Source of the DNA: Symsagittifera roscoffensis
Lineage: Eukaryota; Xenacoelomorpha; Acoela; Convolutidae
Assembly: GCF_963678635.1 (NCBI RefSeq)
Contig: NC_087062.1
Location: 14,182,670 to 14,246,669, forward strand
DNA: 64,000 nucleotides
Direction of reading: 5' to 3'
The notes below the pieces were generated by a model. It saw nothing but the letters and a program-made list of their open reading frames with translations, did no database searches and was not told the origin of the DNA. This document shows positions 34,595 through 44,825 of the stretch, piece by piece; the stretch's first letter is position 1; each line of letters starts with the position of its first letter. A program made the position numbers and the translations under genes.

Positions 34595-36148
34595 TTGAAA
34601 AGAGTGTGTGTTTTATGGGCGAGTGAATTATTCAAATTTATTTAAAAAAAGCGTCTTGTAAAAAGATTAGTACTCAGTGGTCCGATTCCTGATCGTTTTT
34701 CACGCCACGATCTTGGTCTTCGTTCAATATCTTGTGTGTCTTGTTTTGTTTGGAAGTCTGGCCTAAGTTTATTGGGACGTAGAGGCTTTTCTATTAAAGT
34801 ATCTTTTGCGTCTATTATTTTTACAATTTTGCAATTGTCTAATTCAAAATTCAATTGTCTAATTCTAGGTTAATTAAGTTCTTGTTCGAGACTTCTGGTC
34901 ACACCAGATGAGTTGTGACCTTTAGCCTGTACTCATAGAATAATTTCAGATAAAATACACCGTCTGTTCATCTTATTTTCGACCGGATAGATTCGTGCAA
35001 CTTCTTAGTCTAATACCAATCTTAATCTTACTCTTATATCTCCTAGTCTCATTAGATCTAGTGTATACCGATTTATGCGAGTTGGCTCTTGGAGTTTATC
35101 CAGAATGAGAGCAACTGTATTCAAAGTGAAACGTGTGTTTGAAACGTGTGAAAACAAGTTAGAGTTGTTATCAGTGAAATTTGAAACTTAAAATTCATTA
35201 TTTAGACAATTTTTCTGGGCGAGCTGTGCGGTTGTTTCAATTTTTTTATTTGTTATTCTTTTTTTGTTTTGGTGGTGTCCTTTCTCAAAAATAGAGTTTT
35301 TTGATTTGGGTCTATCTTTGACTTTTTTTGTTTTATTTGGTTGTGGTAAAACTTGAAGGTGGTTTTCAAAAGAATAATTCATCCAGTTTTAATCTGGTTT
35401 GGGTACCGTGGGATTTTCTTTCTTAGTCATGCTTTTGATTTGTGGTTTTGTGACTTTAGTAAGTTCCATTGCTAATTTCAGTTTACTATATAACTCCTTT
35501 TAACCGGGTTAAAGGAAAGTTTGAAACGTGTGAAAACAAGTTAGAGTTGTTATCAGTGAAATTTGAAACTTAAAATTCATTATTTAGACAATTTTTCTGG
35601 GCGAGCTGTGCGGTTTTGAAAAGAGTGTGTGTTTTATGGGCGAGTGAATTATTCAAATTTATTTTAAAAAAGCGTCTTGTAAAAAGATTAGTACTCAGTG
35701 GTCCGATTCCTGATCGTTTTTCACGCCACGATCTTGGTCTTCGTTCAATATCTTGTGTGTCTTGTTTTGTTTGGAAGTCTGGCCTAAGTTTATTGGGACG
35801 TAGAGGCTTTTCTATTAAAGTATCTTTTGCGTCTATTATTTTTACAATTTTGCAATTGTCTAATTCAAAATTCAATTGTCTAATTCTAGGTTAATTAAGT
35901 TCTTGTTCGAGACTTCTGGTCACACCAGATGAGTTGTGACCTTTAGCCTGTACTCATAGAATAATTTCAGATAAAATACACCGTCTGTTCATCTTATTTT
36001 CGACCGGATAGATTCGTGCAACTTCTTAGTCTAATACCAATCTTAATCTTACTCTTATATCTCCTAGTCTCATTAGATCTAGTGTATACCGATTTATGCG
36101 AGTTGGCTCTTGGAGTTTATCCAGAATGAGAGCAACTGTATTCAAAGT
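34116..36148. repeat. Tandem duplication, ~1.02-kb unit (two copies)
   Basis: 34116-35127 recurs at 35137-36148 with an offset of 1021 bp and very high identity. Between the copies is a 9-bp filler, GAAACGTGT, which repeats bases from the start of the unit. One copy overlaps the second 382-bp unit, so the 382-bp duplication came first or the two events were nested. No gene is evident; the minus-strand frames (34854-34642 and 35875-35570) match each other only because of the duplication. Confidence 0.92.
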
Positions 36149-36660
36149 TTTATTCAAATTGTTCTGGTGCTGAAACTACAAGTAGTTTCAGCACTTCAAA
36201 TAAGTGTCAACTTTAGAGATGGACAAAGATTGGTTAGTTATAAATGTTATAAATGTTTTATAGTCATAATCTATCAATAAAATAATTGTCTGATAATTAC
36301 AAGTTTAAAACTGTTTCCAATTTGAGCTTTCGAAAACCTTTTTCTTTAATTTTGATGTCTATTAGCGATTCCTCTTTAGTATGCATAATTATTTTTAGTG
36401 TGATTTTTATTACTATGGCACTTAATCGTAATTACGGTACAAGTTTTGTTGCTGTTTCTATAGAAACTCATTTGTCTGAGTGCTATATTCACATGAGCTG
36501 TATGTGAATATAAAAATTGTGCTGCATTTACTCGTGCTGCATGTAAAATTGTTCTGTATTTCAGAGAAACGAGTCCTAACGAGCGACAACTCAATTTAAA
36601 CCAGCCCTAAATGTTTCGACTGCGTTTTAACTGCTGATTTTAACTTCAGAACCAAGAAAA
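36149..36660. other. Junction region between duplications
   Basis: Contains the perfect hairpin (36167-36194) and a relative of the segment before palindromes 1 and 2: 'gtgtgatttttattactatggcactta' at 36399, then CGAGTCCTAACGAG and 'atgtttcgactgcgttttaactgctg' near 36610-36637. The second palindrome arm is absent here; instead the sequence joins copy C of the LTR element. Confidence 0.55.
36167..36194. repeat. Perfect 13-bp-arm hairpin
   Basis: GTGCTGAAACTAC, a 2-base AA loop, then GTAGTTTCAGCAC. It is the same hairpin as 32960-32987, here without mismatch, directly after the transmembrane-like fragment. Confidence 0.85.
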
Positions 36661-36661
36661 A

Positions 36662-37704
36662 CTGCAGCACTTCGCGACCAAGAAGAAACCCTTGGCCTCC
36701 GAAGTTCTATGGAGAGAGGAGTTTCATTGAACAAGTGCTTTCATTGGCAGCGGCGATAGATATATTGAAGATTCAGGCGAGGAACCTTTATTTTATTTTA
36801 ATTCAACCAACAGAAACCAAGCCACTAACACCTTCGACCTTAGTGGCCGAGACAACTCAAGGTTCAAATTCAAATGCCTCTTCGTTGAAGCCGCAATTCG
36901 TCGTGTTAGGATCACCGACTCACCAACTCCCGTTGGAGGATGAATGCAATCAAGAGAGTGACATTTCCTCAATCATCAAGATACGGAAACCAGAGTAGAG
37001 GGAGAAAGTTTTCACAAGCACTTAAACGCAGCCGATTGAAACTTGCAAAATTCCATAATTTACCTCTACAGTGTCGATAGTTTACCATTGGTAAATTCTA
37101 TTCGCTTGCAATCTTAAGTACTATAGTTTGCTTTACTCGTTAGTAGGCACATTAGCGGTGCTTTTAGACCAAAGTTTTTTTTTTTAAATTTAGTTAGTTC
37201 AATTTTTTTTATTTTTTTTATATTTTTTTATCCCCAAATGTACACAAAAAGTTTTGTCTAATCTCTTTTTCTTTATAAATTTTGTATATATCTTTAATGA
37301 GTTGTGTGTAGCTTGTAAATTGTAGTTCATATTCATCTCCGTGTACACTTGTATATTCTTTTGTATATTGGTGCTGTAAGTTGGATTCTTTTTGTAGCAA
37401 ACTTCGGATCACGTGGGTGAAGGGCGAGTGGAGTAAATGTGTAATTTTGGCTACTTATTTCACGTTCAGATATAAATTAATCCTGCATTGGGGAATGTTG
37501 TGATCGTGTCTTTTGTTCGACTAACCTTGATCTCTAGCACTTACTTAGATACCTGTCAGTTGTGTTCTAACCGAAATCCATTGAACTTCGCGTCACCTAA
37601 ATTTCTCTTTGGACAAAATTCATTTTTATTTCAACCTTTTACTTTTATTTTTTCAACCTAGCTTAGTTTGTTTTAGTATACCATTGGTATTTGAACACCT
37701 TTTA
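36662..37704 (+). mobile_element. Partial LTR element, copy C (3' end only)
   Basis: Matches copies A and B from 'gcagcacttcgcgacc' through the second post-integrase frame (36735-36998) and the LTR (37499-37704). The integrase part is missing. It retains the PTETKPLTPSTLVAETTQG segment. The left junction lies within a palindrome-related segment. Confidence 0.8.
37499..37704 (+). repeat. LTR of copy C
   Basis: TGTGATCGTG to CACCTTTTA, homologous to the LTRs of copies A and B, and followed by the same TGATATATTTGAA flank. Confidence 0.75.
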
Positions 37705-39708
37705 TGATATATTTGAATACTTCTTTTTCATACTATGATGATTTGATGTGGTTACCACAAAAACAATTGAGGCTCATTGTAGTCCATCAAACCACTTGCT
37801 TTAGAAGTAAATTTCATCGAGAACTAAATTTATTTGCGAGTTTTCCACTGTTTTAATGCTGATTTTCAATTGCTATATTTCAATATCTTCGTTTTTAAAA
37901 ACTATTCTTGTTTTTTGTTGGATTGGAAATGAGATATTTAAGGGGTCAGCATGTCCACAGGTCTTTTTTTGTCTACTTACAATAACTAGAAAATGCAAAC
38001 TATTTTCAAGATGGCGTCAAAATTCGATACTTTTCCGCATCCGAAATATTGTTCGCGAATCAAGGACGGTAACTTGAACACAATTTTTATGCAACCCTTT
38101 TTTTCTCAACAAATCTGCAAAGTTGCGCTTTTTGACTAATTCTTATTAAAAGATGATAGTCTTTCATTTCGGGCAATTTTTTTATGCATATTTTTAGGAG
38201 CCGATGAAAGTAGTTGAGACTCTTAGGTTGCGATGATTTTTTCAGAAAAAGTCCCAAAATTTGTTCTGGCTGAAATTTAGTTTTTTGAGGTCTTATTTTT
38301 GAATTGTTTTAAAGTTCAGTTCATTTCCATTTTTAAAAGGAAGGCAAACTCCACTATCGAACAGCAAAAGTGCAATGCAAAAGTTAAGAAAAACGTGATC
38401 AATTTCTTGTTTCGAATGTGGAAATCGATTTTTAGATTTCCCAGCGAAATAAAAATTTTTCTTTTATTTGTTTTCCAGTTTTCTCAAATTAGGTTAAATT
38501 TATCAAAAAAACGCAAATTGAAAAGAGCATCTCTTTTTTTCTTTGAATGCGAAAGTTGAGATTTTTTCAAAAATTAAGTCAGTATCTTTTTCTGTTTACT
38601 TGCGTTCATTGAATCTTTTCCAACAGTCAGTTGGCTATGTTTTTTCTTAAACTTGAAGCAACTTAAGCAATCGTTTGATTTTTAACTACATAAAATAATG
38701 CCCAAAAGTGTGCTAAGTTTGTTAACAAGCGAGGAAAAAGTTCTGTTGATAGCAAAATCAAGACAAATTTAAATTTCCGTTGAACTGTTTACAACAGTTT
38801 TGGAATTACACTAGGAATTCAAACTAAACCAAAATTTCAGATTTTTAGTCTCTGAAATGCTTACTGTCAATATTACTTTTGACCAGCTTATTTGGAGTGA
38901 TTGTCAAAAAACTTTCAGAAAATCATTATAGCTGCCCTCTTTGAAGGTTTCAAGTACACTTTTTTTGTGGGTCTGAAAATGCCAGTTTCTCCATCTGTAA
39001 TAGTTTTTCAACAGGCGTGATTTACTACTCTTATATGATGAGTTAAAATGTTATAAAATTGATTAAAAATCTGGATTATTTATTAAAACAACATATCAAT
39101 ACTCGGTTGTTTCTCTCCGAATTTCACCGCTGTCGAAAAAAAAATTGCAGATGGTGAGAACTGGCATTTTGATAACCAGTTAACAGAAACCGTTAATTTT
39201 GATCAAACTTGATGTTGAAAAAAAATAGGCATACGGGATAGTAAAAACCAAAACCTAAAAATGGAATTTAAAAAAAACTTCTGTAGTTATTCAGCTGAAG
39301 TGCGGAGAAAACCAAGCAAACTTTGGAATAATTTTTCGGAAACAACTTTCGGACGTTTTGCATTGAATGGCGTTTTTCTGTTGTTACAATCTCTTAAGGA
39401 CACTATATGTTGTCATATACTTGATTGAATTAGAGCAATTATAATATCATTCAACAAACTGAACCAGTAGGCTAGACGATCGGAAGCTGAGAAGAGTGGA
39501 TATGGCGAGGCTTACTTCCTGTGGAAGAAGCAGTCGAAGCAAAACATGGACAGAGGCCGAAGTGTCAGTAAGCCTAAACGGAGTCAGAGTTACGACAGTA
39601 AAAAGACCGAGAAAAAACATTAGAAAAAGAAGAGACATGATTGGGAATTGACAGGACCTCTTTCTGCTTGAGTCAATTAAATATTAAAAAATTTCTTTCA
39701 GTTTTTGG

Positions 39709-40118
39709 CAGGGGCGGATCTAGGATTTTCTCAAGGGGGAGATGTGGATTTTCAAAAAATTTCGAAAATTTTGTCGACCTTTTCTTAGGTCAACCAAATT
39801 AACTTTCAAAGCTCTCCGAAATCTAAAAAACCTATTTTGACCAAAATTTCTACTATTTTGACTAAATATCTGAAAAAACAAGCCAAATAAGGCGTTTTTA
39901 GGAAGCTTTTGGAAAAAAATGAACAAAAAAATGCTCGTTTTTGGCGCGCGTTCCCACTCAAAATTAGTATGTAGGCGCTTTTAGAAAACTTCTAGTCATT
40001 TAGATATCTCAAAATAGTACAAAGGGGGACCCTTAGGGTCGGAAGGTGGTTGAATTCCTGAGAGTGGGAAGTCCACAAATATCCGCCTCCTTCCCCCCAC
40101 CCCCCCCCCCCCCCCCCA
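39709..40118. mobile_element. hAT-type MITE with left end CAGGGGCGGATCTAGG
   Basis: The left terminal repeat is well kept (39709-39724). The interior follows the family order with the gagctctcc, gcgcgttccc and gatatctcaaaatagtacaaa blocks. The right end dissolves into a C-run (about 40090-40117) without a CCCCTG end, so it is truncated or fused to the next segment. Confidence 0.75.
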
Positions 40119-40329
40119 AATCGGCTGACGGTTTTTGGTTCCTGCTAATTTTAGATAACTTTATTTACAATAAAGCAACCATGCCAACTTTTTGGAGTTA
40201 TAACTTAAACTCGGATTCTCTAACTTGAGCTTTGATTTTGATTTGTTGATTTATTCTATGAAATGGGTCGAATATTCTGAATGGACAAATGGGAACGGGA
40301 TAATGGAGCTTTTCTGAACTCTTAAGTTT

Positions 40330-40521
40330 TTGGTTTCTAAAAGCAGAAAAGAACTTGTGTCAGAACTAAGAAGAGATGATGGAGATGTGAGACAGGTTCT
40401 GCAGAGACGAAAAAGCAGCAGAAAAGAATTGCATCTAGGAGTTCATCACTATCATCATCACCACCATCACCACCATCACAGCAGACACACTGTGGATACT
40501 ACATTTGAAATTTACGAGTAA
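40330..40521 (+). CDS. Histidine-rich small ORF, copy 3
   Basis: A 63-codon frame, the fullest version of the shared part: SKSRKELVSELRRDDGDVR, QVLQRRKSSRKELHLGV, HHY then nine histidines, SRHTVDTTFEIYE, TAA. Differences from copies 1 and 2 within the shared part are mostly substitutions or indels of 9 or 30 bases. A possible acceptor (CTCTTAAG) precedes it. No family was recognised; a terminal exon carried in a duplicated block is one possibility. Confidence 0.4.
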   Translation: MVSKSRKELVSELRRDDGDVRQVLQRRKSSRKELHLGVHHYHHHHHHHHHSRHTVDTTFEIYE

Positions 40522-40837
40522 AACATTACTAACTTTTATTTTGAGTGTTTTTCTTTCTGATAATCAATTACACTATAAAATTAATAGAGCTATTCGCACA
40601 ATTAAGCTTGGTATTTTTGTAAATGTTCGAGCACATATCAAATAGAGTGTTTCAGGCACGCATTTGAAATATTCTCGTTTTTCGAAATCTGTAACAAAAA
40701 CTGTTAAGGGTAATTGAAAGTCTTTTTTTTCTGACACAGAAGATTCAAGTCAAAAATTAAGCTTTCGAAAACCTTCTTCTTTTACATGTTGAACTCTATT
40801 AACGATTCACCTATAGTATGCATAAATTTTTTTCAGT

Positions 40838-41155
40838 GTGATTTTTATTACTATGGCACTTAATTACGGTACAATTTTTGTTGTTGTTTCTTTACAAACC
40901 CATTTGTCCGAGTTTTATATTCACGTGTGCTATGTGCTGCTGCTTTGTGATAACAAAAACCTCTCATTCACGATGTTTCACTTCAGTCCTTCGACTTGTA
41001 ACGAAGAAAGTGTTCTGTTTTTCAGGGAAGCGAGTCGTAGCAAGTTCTGTTCCGACTGCGCTTTAACTGCTGGTCTCGAGTCTTTGGTAAATAAAATTGT
41101 GACAAATTATTTGACAAAAAATTTTAGGCGGACAATATCAAACTTTAAGTATTAA
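40838..41155 (+). other. 105-codon open frame overlapping palindrome 2
   Basis: A frame reading MALNYGTIFVVVSL then FREASRSKFCSDCALTAG. The equivalent frame is broken at 31440-31760 and at 36404-36640, so it is not conserved. Its second half is the palindrome arm, so I treat it as chance reading through a repeat. Confidence 0.25.
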
Positions 41156-41392
41156 AATTTTAGTCATGTACGAAGGTGACTGGTAAATAAAACGACAACT
41201 GTTATAAAAACTATCGTTTTATTTACCAGTCACCTCCATACTTGACTAAAATTTCAATATACTTATAGTTTGATTTTATCCGCCTAAACTTTTTGTCAAA
41301 AAATTTGTTACAATTTCATATACCAAAATCTCGAGATCAGCAGTTAAAGCGCAGACGGAACGGGAATGCTACGACTCGCTTCCCTGAAAAAC
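41020..41392. repeat. Long palindrome 2 (~180-bp arms)
   Basis: Left arm about 41020-41200 and right arm about 41210-41392, bounded by TTCAGGGAAGCGAGTCGTAG and its near-complement CTACGACTCGCTTCCCTGAA. The centre is 'aacgacaactgttataaaaactatcg'. It is paralogous to palindrome 1; in both, the inner 40 bp pair almost perfectly. Confidence 0.87.
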
Positions 41393-41739
41393 TTGACACT
41401 GGCAAAGAACGTGACACTGGAAATAAGCTTCACATCCACAAAAAATTTGTTTTCTAGGCTATCCTGAGCTCAAACTCAAAAAGATACTTTTCCTGTGGTC
41501 TTTTTCTGGTCCGAAGAAAACGGAATATTCATAATTGGTGTGGTTTTTTATTCAGTCAATTTTCGGTGGTCGATATCATAATTTTTAACTAAAAGTTTTC
41601 ATTCCCTATTGCAGATATTGATTCCCTAAAATCAAATCAAAAAAGATATTCTGCCTCCTATCTTTTTTTTGCAAGTTCTGGGAGTTCTGGCAAACTTCTG
41701 GCAAAATTCCTAATTTGGCTATGCTCTGAACTAATTTAT

Positions 41740-43300
41740 GCGCGCTTTGAAAATTCAATTCATAATGCTTTAAGCGTAACCCTAGTTATGTATGTGTGGC
41801 AATTTATCCCGCACAACAAAATTGGCACAAATTGAATTGACGCTAGCTAATTGGTGTATTAATTCTCTATGACTCAATTTCTCACATTTGATCTTTGGCA
41901 TTGCCCAAAATTGATAGTTGTTCAACATTTTTTTTCCAAAAACTATTTATGTTTTATTTATCCAAACTCGATATAGATTAAGAAGCAGTCGGAATCTTCA
42001 GGGCTTTTCCTTGATATACGAGCAGTCTTGTTTTGTATACACGCAATAACTTTTCCGCATTCGAATCACAGTTCGTCATTACTTTAATATACTTTTTTCC
42101 TTAATCCATATTCTATATGGATTAAGGTGCAGTCGGAACATTTAGGGCTTTGCTCTAATATCCGAGGAGTCTTGTTTTGTCTACCACTCGAAACCTTGAA
42201 GGCGATTAAAAAACTCAAATGCCAAGCGATGGAAACAATCGTCTAAAAACAAAACAGATTTTGATAGTTATGAGCGGATAAAAAAACCCAATACTTGAGA
42301 TGGCTTAAGACATGAAGCTTCATTCTTCAGTTTCCTGAAAAAAAAGAGAGAAAAGAAGCAGAGCGAAAAAAAATCAAAAAATTGTTTCTTAACTTGGAAA
42401 TAAGGGAGCCAAGTTTCTTCAAAGTTAACTTGCCATTTTGTTAAAAATTTGAGAAAAATTCAGATAACAAAATCAATGTAGAAGCTTAGTCGATAAAAAA
42501 TAAAACAACAGCCCAGCAACTTAAACTATCAAAGCAGTGATATTTCAATTTAGAGAAGGACGGCTCCACGGCGGGATTCGAAACCAAAACACTTGGTCGT
42601 ACCAAATTTGAGCATTACCTACGAGCTAAAAGAAGTATCATGAATTCATAGATAATTGAGGAACTAATTGTTATTAAAGTTTTTTATGGGAGAGCATCTA
42701 GTACCCTGTTTTGTTCTACCGTTGCTAATCGAAAGTGTAAATAAGCCAAAAGCCATACATGTTAAGAACAATTATGGTGTTTTTAAAAAGGTGGAAAATA
42801 GAAAACCCAGGTGATATTCGAGAGCATCCATTTTGCCAAATTGACCAAATCTAGATTTGGGTCTTTTTTTCGTCCCCCATATTATTTTCATAGTGCTATA
42901 AACCTAACGCGAATTGCTCATGTTTCGCGAATTGCTTATGTTTTGCGAATTATCCCGCGCAACAAAATCGTTCCAAATTGAGTTGAGGCTAGCTGATTGC
43001 TCGTACTAATTTTGTATTACTCAATTTTTCACAGGCCAGCTTTTTTCTTGTCCTGAATTTATAGTGTTTCAGTATTTCCTTTACTTAAAAATTTTTCAAT
43101 TTGGATTAAGGGGCAGTGCAGTCGGAACATTGTTGCTCTGATGTAAGAGCATAGTTGTTGTAAACTTATGGGGGTTTAAATATTGCCAATTTGGGACAAT
43201 TAAGGTGCGATATGTTTCGCGCTATTAACGCGAAATATATCTGCAAAATATATCATTTTATACTTTACATAGTGTGTGGGGGATGACTTTCAAAAAAACT
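41740..43300 (-). repeat. Palindromic-core repeats and SINE-like element, reverse orientation
   Basis: Reversed copies of the core lie at 41980-42038, 42121-42180 and, degenerate, at 43110-43165. The long-repeat blocks around them are also reversed ('gccaatttgggacaatt' at 43179, 'atgggggtttaaa' at 43168, 'gtgtgtggggga' at 43271). The SINE-like repeat listed separately (about 42290-42880) lies between the cores. Confidence 0.55.
42290..42880 (-). repeat. tRNA-derived SINE-like repeat, copy 1
   Basis: On the minus strand, TAGCTCGTAGGTAATGCTC (box A-like) and GGTTTCGAATCCCG (box B-like), at about 42625-42565, mark a tRNA-related pol III promoter. Sequence on both sides matches 45040-46010: the stem TTGCTAATCG(C/A)AAG at 42720, and 'agaagca.agcgaaaaaaaa' near 42355. 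The anticodon arm is not tRNA-like, so this is not a functional tRNA gene. Confidence 0.65.
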
Positions 43301-43560
43301 CAACAAATACAGAAATCTTCTTACTGTTATGTTTATTAACTAAATTTTATTTCATAGTTATTTTTGAATTAATTTTTTTGATTAATTATATCAATTTAGT
43401 TTGCCCTCAAAGTTGATTTATGAAAACACATTATTTTACCCCCCCCCCCCTAAATTGATAAGGGGAGATAATTGTACGGTATGATAAGCTTTTGCGGTGT
43501 GGGGAGGTCAACCCGGGTCACATTACTTTTCCAGGCCTTTTTGTTGGTTTTAATCGATTT
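43301..43560. other. Unassigned AT-rich sequence with C-run
   Basis: Contains a C-run at 43440-43450 and nothing recognisable as a gene. Confidence 0.4.
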
Positions 43561-43564
43561 TCTT

Positions 43565-43765
43565 TATAACACCGCTCAAAAACCGCTCAAATCTTGCTTG
43601 AAAAACCGATCAAAAATCACCGCAAGAAATGAGCGGTTTTTGAGCGGTTTTATAAGCAAGATTTGAGCGGTTTGAGCGGTTTTTCCAAAAAACCGCCCAA
43701 ACCGCTCAAATCTTGCTGAAAAACCGCTCAAACCGCTCATATCTTGAGCGGTTTTTGAGCGGGAT
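43565..43765. repeat. Multiple-palindrome GAGCGGTTTTT repeat
   Basis: GAGCGGTTTT and its complement AAAACCGCTC alternate about a dozen times, with AAATCTTGCT/AGCAAGATTT between them, so several nested hairpins can form. The open frame on the minus strand (43806-43576) merely reads through the repeat. Confidence 0.75.
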
Positions 43766-43796
43766 CTCGGCGCCGCTGTTATTTTGCAGTTTGAAG

Positions 43797-44033
43797 CTTC
43801 TGTCATATTTTCTTAACAAAGGACTTCTTCAGCTCTGCGAGTGGTGCGCAGATAAGTGACTATCTGCATGGTAAGGATAACAACCCCTCTCCTGGTGGAA
43901 CTAGGCGAAAGACAACAAGAACAACAGCAACATCAGAAGGAGCAGACTATGGAGGCAACAACAGGAGTCGCATCCCAACTCCAAGCAATTTGCAACCAGT
44001 ACATGGTAATGGCAAAGATAATGACCCATGAGT
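43797..44033 (+). CDS. Possible exon, unassigned
   Basis: A GC-richer open stretch after a good acceptor-like site (CTGTTATTTTGCAG, ending about 43790). One frame reads SDYLHGKDNNPSPGGTRRKT, then ATSEGADYGGNNRSRIPTPS, and ends in a stop near 44031; it has the look of a disordered protein tail. Another frame reads NKGLLQLCEWCADK and stops early. Neither could be tied to a neighbour. It could be a lone terminal exon or an element fragment. Confidence 0.25.
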
Positions 44034-44056
44034 GCAGAATTTAAGCTCTTTTCAAG

Positions 44057-44241
44057 TGGGGTCTTTTCTGTTATGCGGCCCAAAATTACCAAGACTTTGA
44101 ATGAGCTGATATGTTTCAAATTAAGCTTCAGGTTTCGTTCCCATGATTTGTTAATTTCATCCAATCAGAATCAAGCATTATGATCAAATGTTCAAATTAG
44201 TCTAAAGATAAATTGTGGGCCAGTTAACAGAAAAGACCCCA
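44057..44241. mobile_element. MITE with 17-bp perfect terminal inverted repeats
   Basis: TGGGGTCTTTTCTGTTA at 44057-44073 has its exact complement at 44225-44241. The interior (185 bp in all) has no coding capacity and includes ATCCAATCAGAATCA. No clear target duplication. Confidence 0.85.
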
Positions 44242-44369
44242 TGAGCAGCCTACTCCAAAATATAGACGTCAAAAAAACAAAGCTTTTCAAGACTAGCCAC
44301 GCTTGAGCATTTTTGTGTTGCCACTTGAAATCTTGAAATCTCATTTAACAAACTCAAAAGGGGAGGGTT

Positions 44370-44765
44370 CTCATGCTTGAAGGACCGAATGCTTGAAAAA
44401 TTTCAACCAATCAAAATCGCCAAGCGTTTCTACTGGCTAAATGCCTTTCTCACAAAATCGAAGTCAATATTAACAGAAAATGTATTAAGTCAGTGGAAAA
44501 CAACAAAAAAAAATTACGAATTGCGGGTTACAACCCAATACGATTCAAATAATTATCAAAATTAATGAGGTCAAAATCTACGAAATCTTCAGTCTTGAAA
44601 ACGCATCTGCTTATTATCCAATCGGTCAATATTAACACTAATGGCCTGGATTTATTTTCTTACTTTGAGATTTTCACGATTTATTTTGAGATTTTGAATA
44701 CTCAATTCTGATAGGCGGAAAGTAAGCTAAAATTAATTTCAAGCATTCGGTCCTTCAAGCATGAG
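44370..44765. mobile_element. MITE with 29-bp perfect terminal inverted repeats
   Basis: The 29 bases at 44370-44398 (starting CTCATGCTTGAAGG) are exactly complementary to 44737-44765. The 396-bp element contains TTTCAACCAATCAAAATCGC near its left end, like its neighbours. A short lysine-rich frame inside is not a transposase. Confidence 0.9.
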
Positions 44766-44825
44766 GGACGCCACCAACTCAAAACACAGGCGATGGAATT
44801 ATTTGTCCAAAAGAAAAAGCTTTTA

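Larger units (their letters stand above)
37705..41740 (+). repeat. Block duplication unit 2
   Basis: Collinear with 29509-32265 but with extra DNA: about 38640-39700 has no counterpart in unit 1 and shows no recognisable gene, and 39709-40118 holds a longer hAT-type element. It carries histidine-rich ORF copy 3 (40330-40521) and palindrome 2. Its last part (41640-41740) matches 32265-32345, the start of the partial third unit. Confidence 0.75.

Noticed and set aside
35570-35894. Long open frames on both strands at 35.6-35.9 kb
   Set aside because: Present only because the region is a tandem duplicate; no domain and strong base bias.
40838-41155. 105-codon protein upstream of palindrome 2
   Set aside because: The same frame is broken in both paralogous segments, and half of it is the palindrome arm.
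30906-41660. CRISPR array or satellite
   Set aside because: The repeats are long blocks with different contents, not short direct repeats with unique spacers, and the genome is eukaryotic.
42545-42640. A true tRNA gene
   Set aside because: Box A- and box B-like sequences exist, but the acceptor and anticodon arms do not pair; the segment is repeated with its flanks at 45.3 kb, so it is SINE-like.
43576-43806. Repetitive minus-strand protein at 43.6-43.8 kb
   Set aside because: It is the translation of an alternating palindromic DNA repeat.
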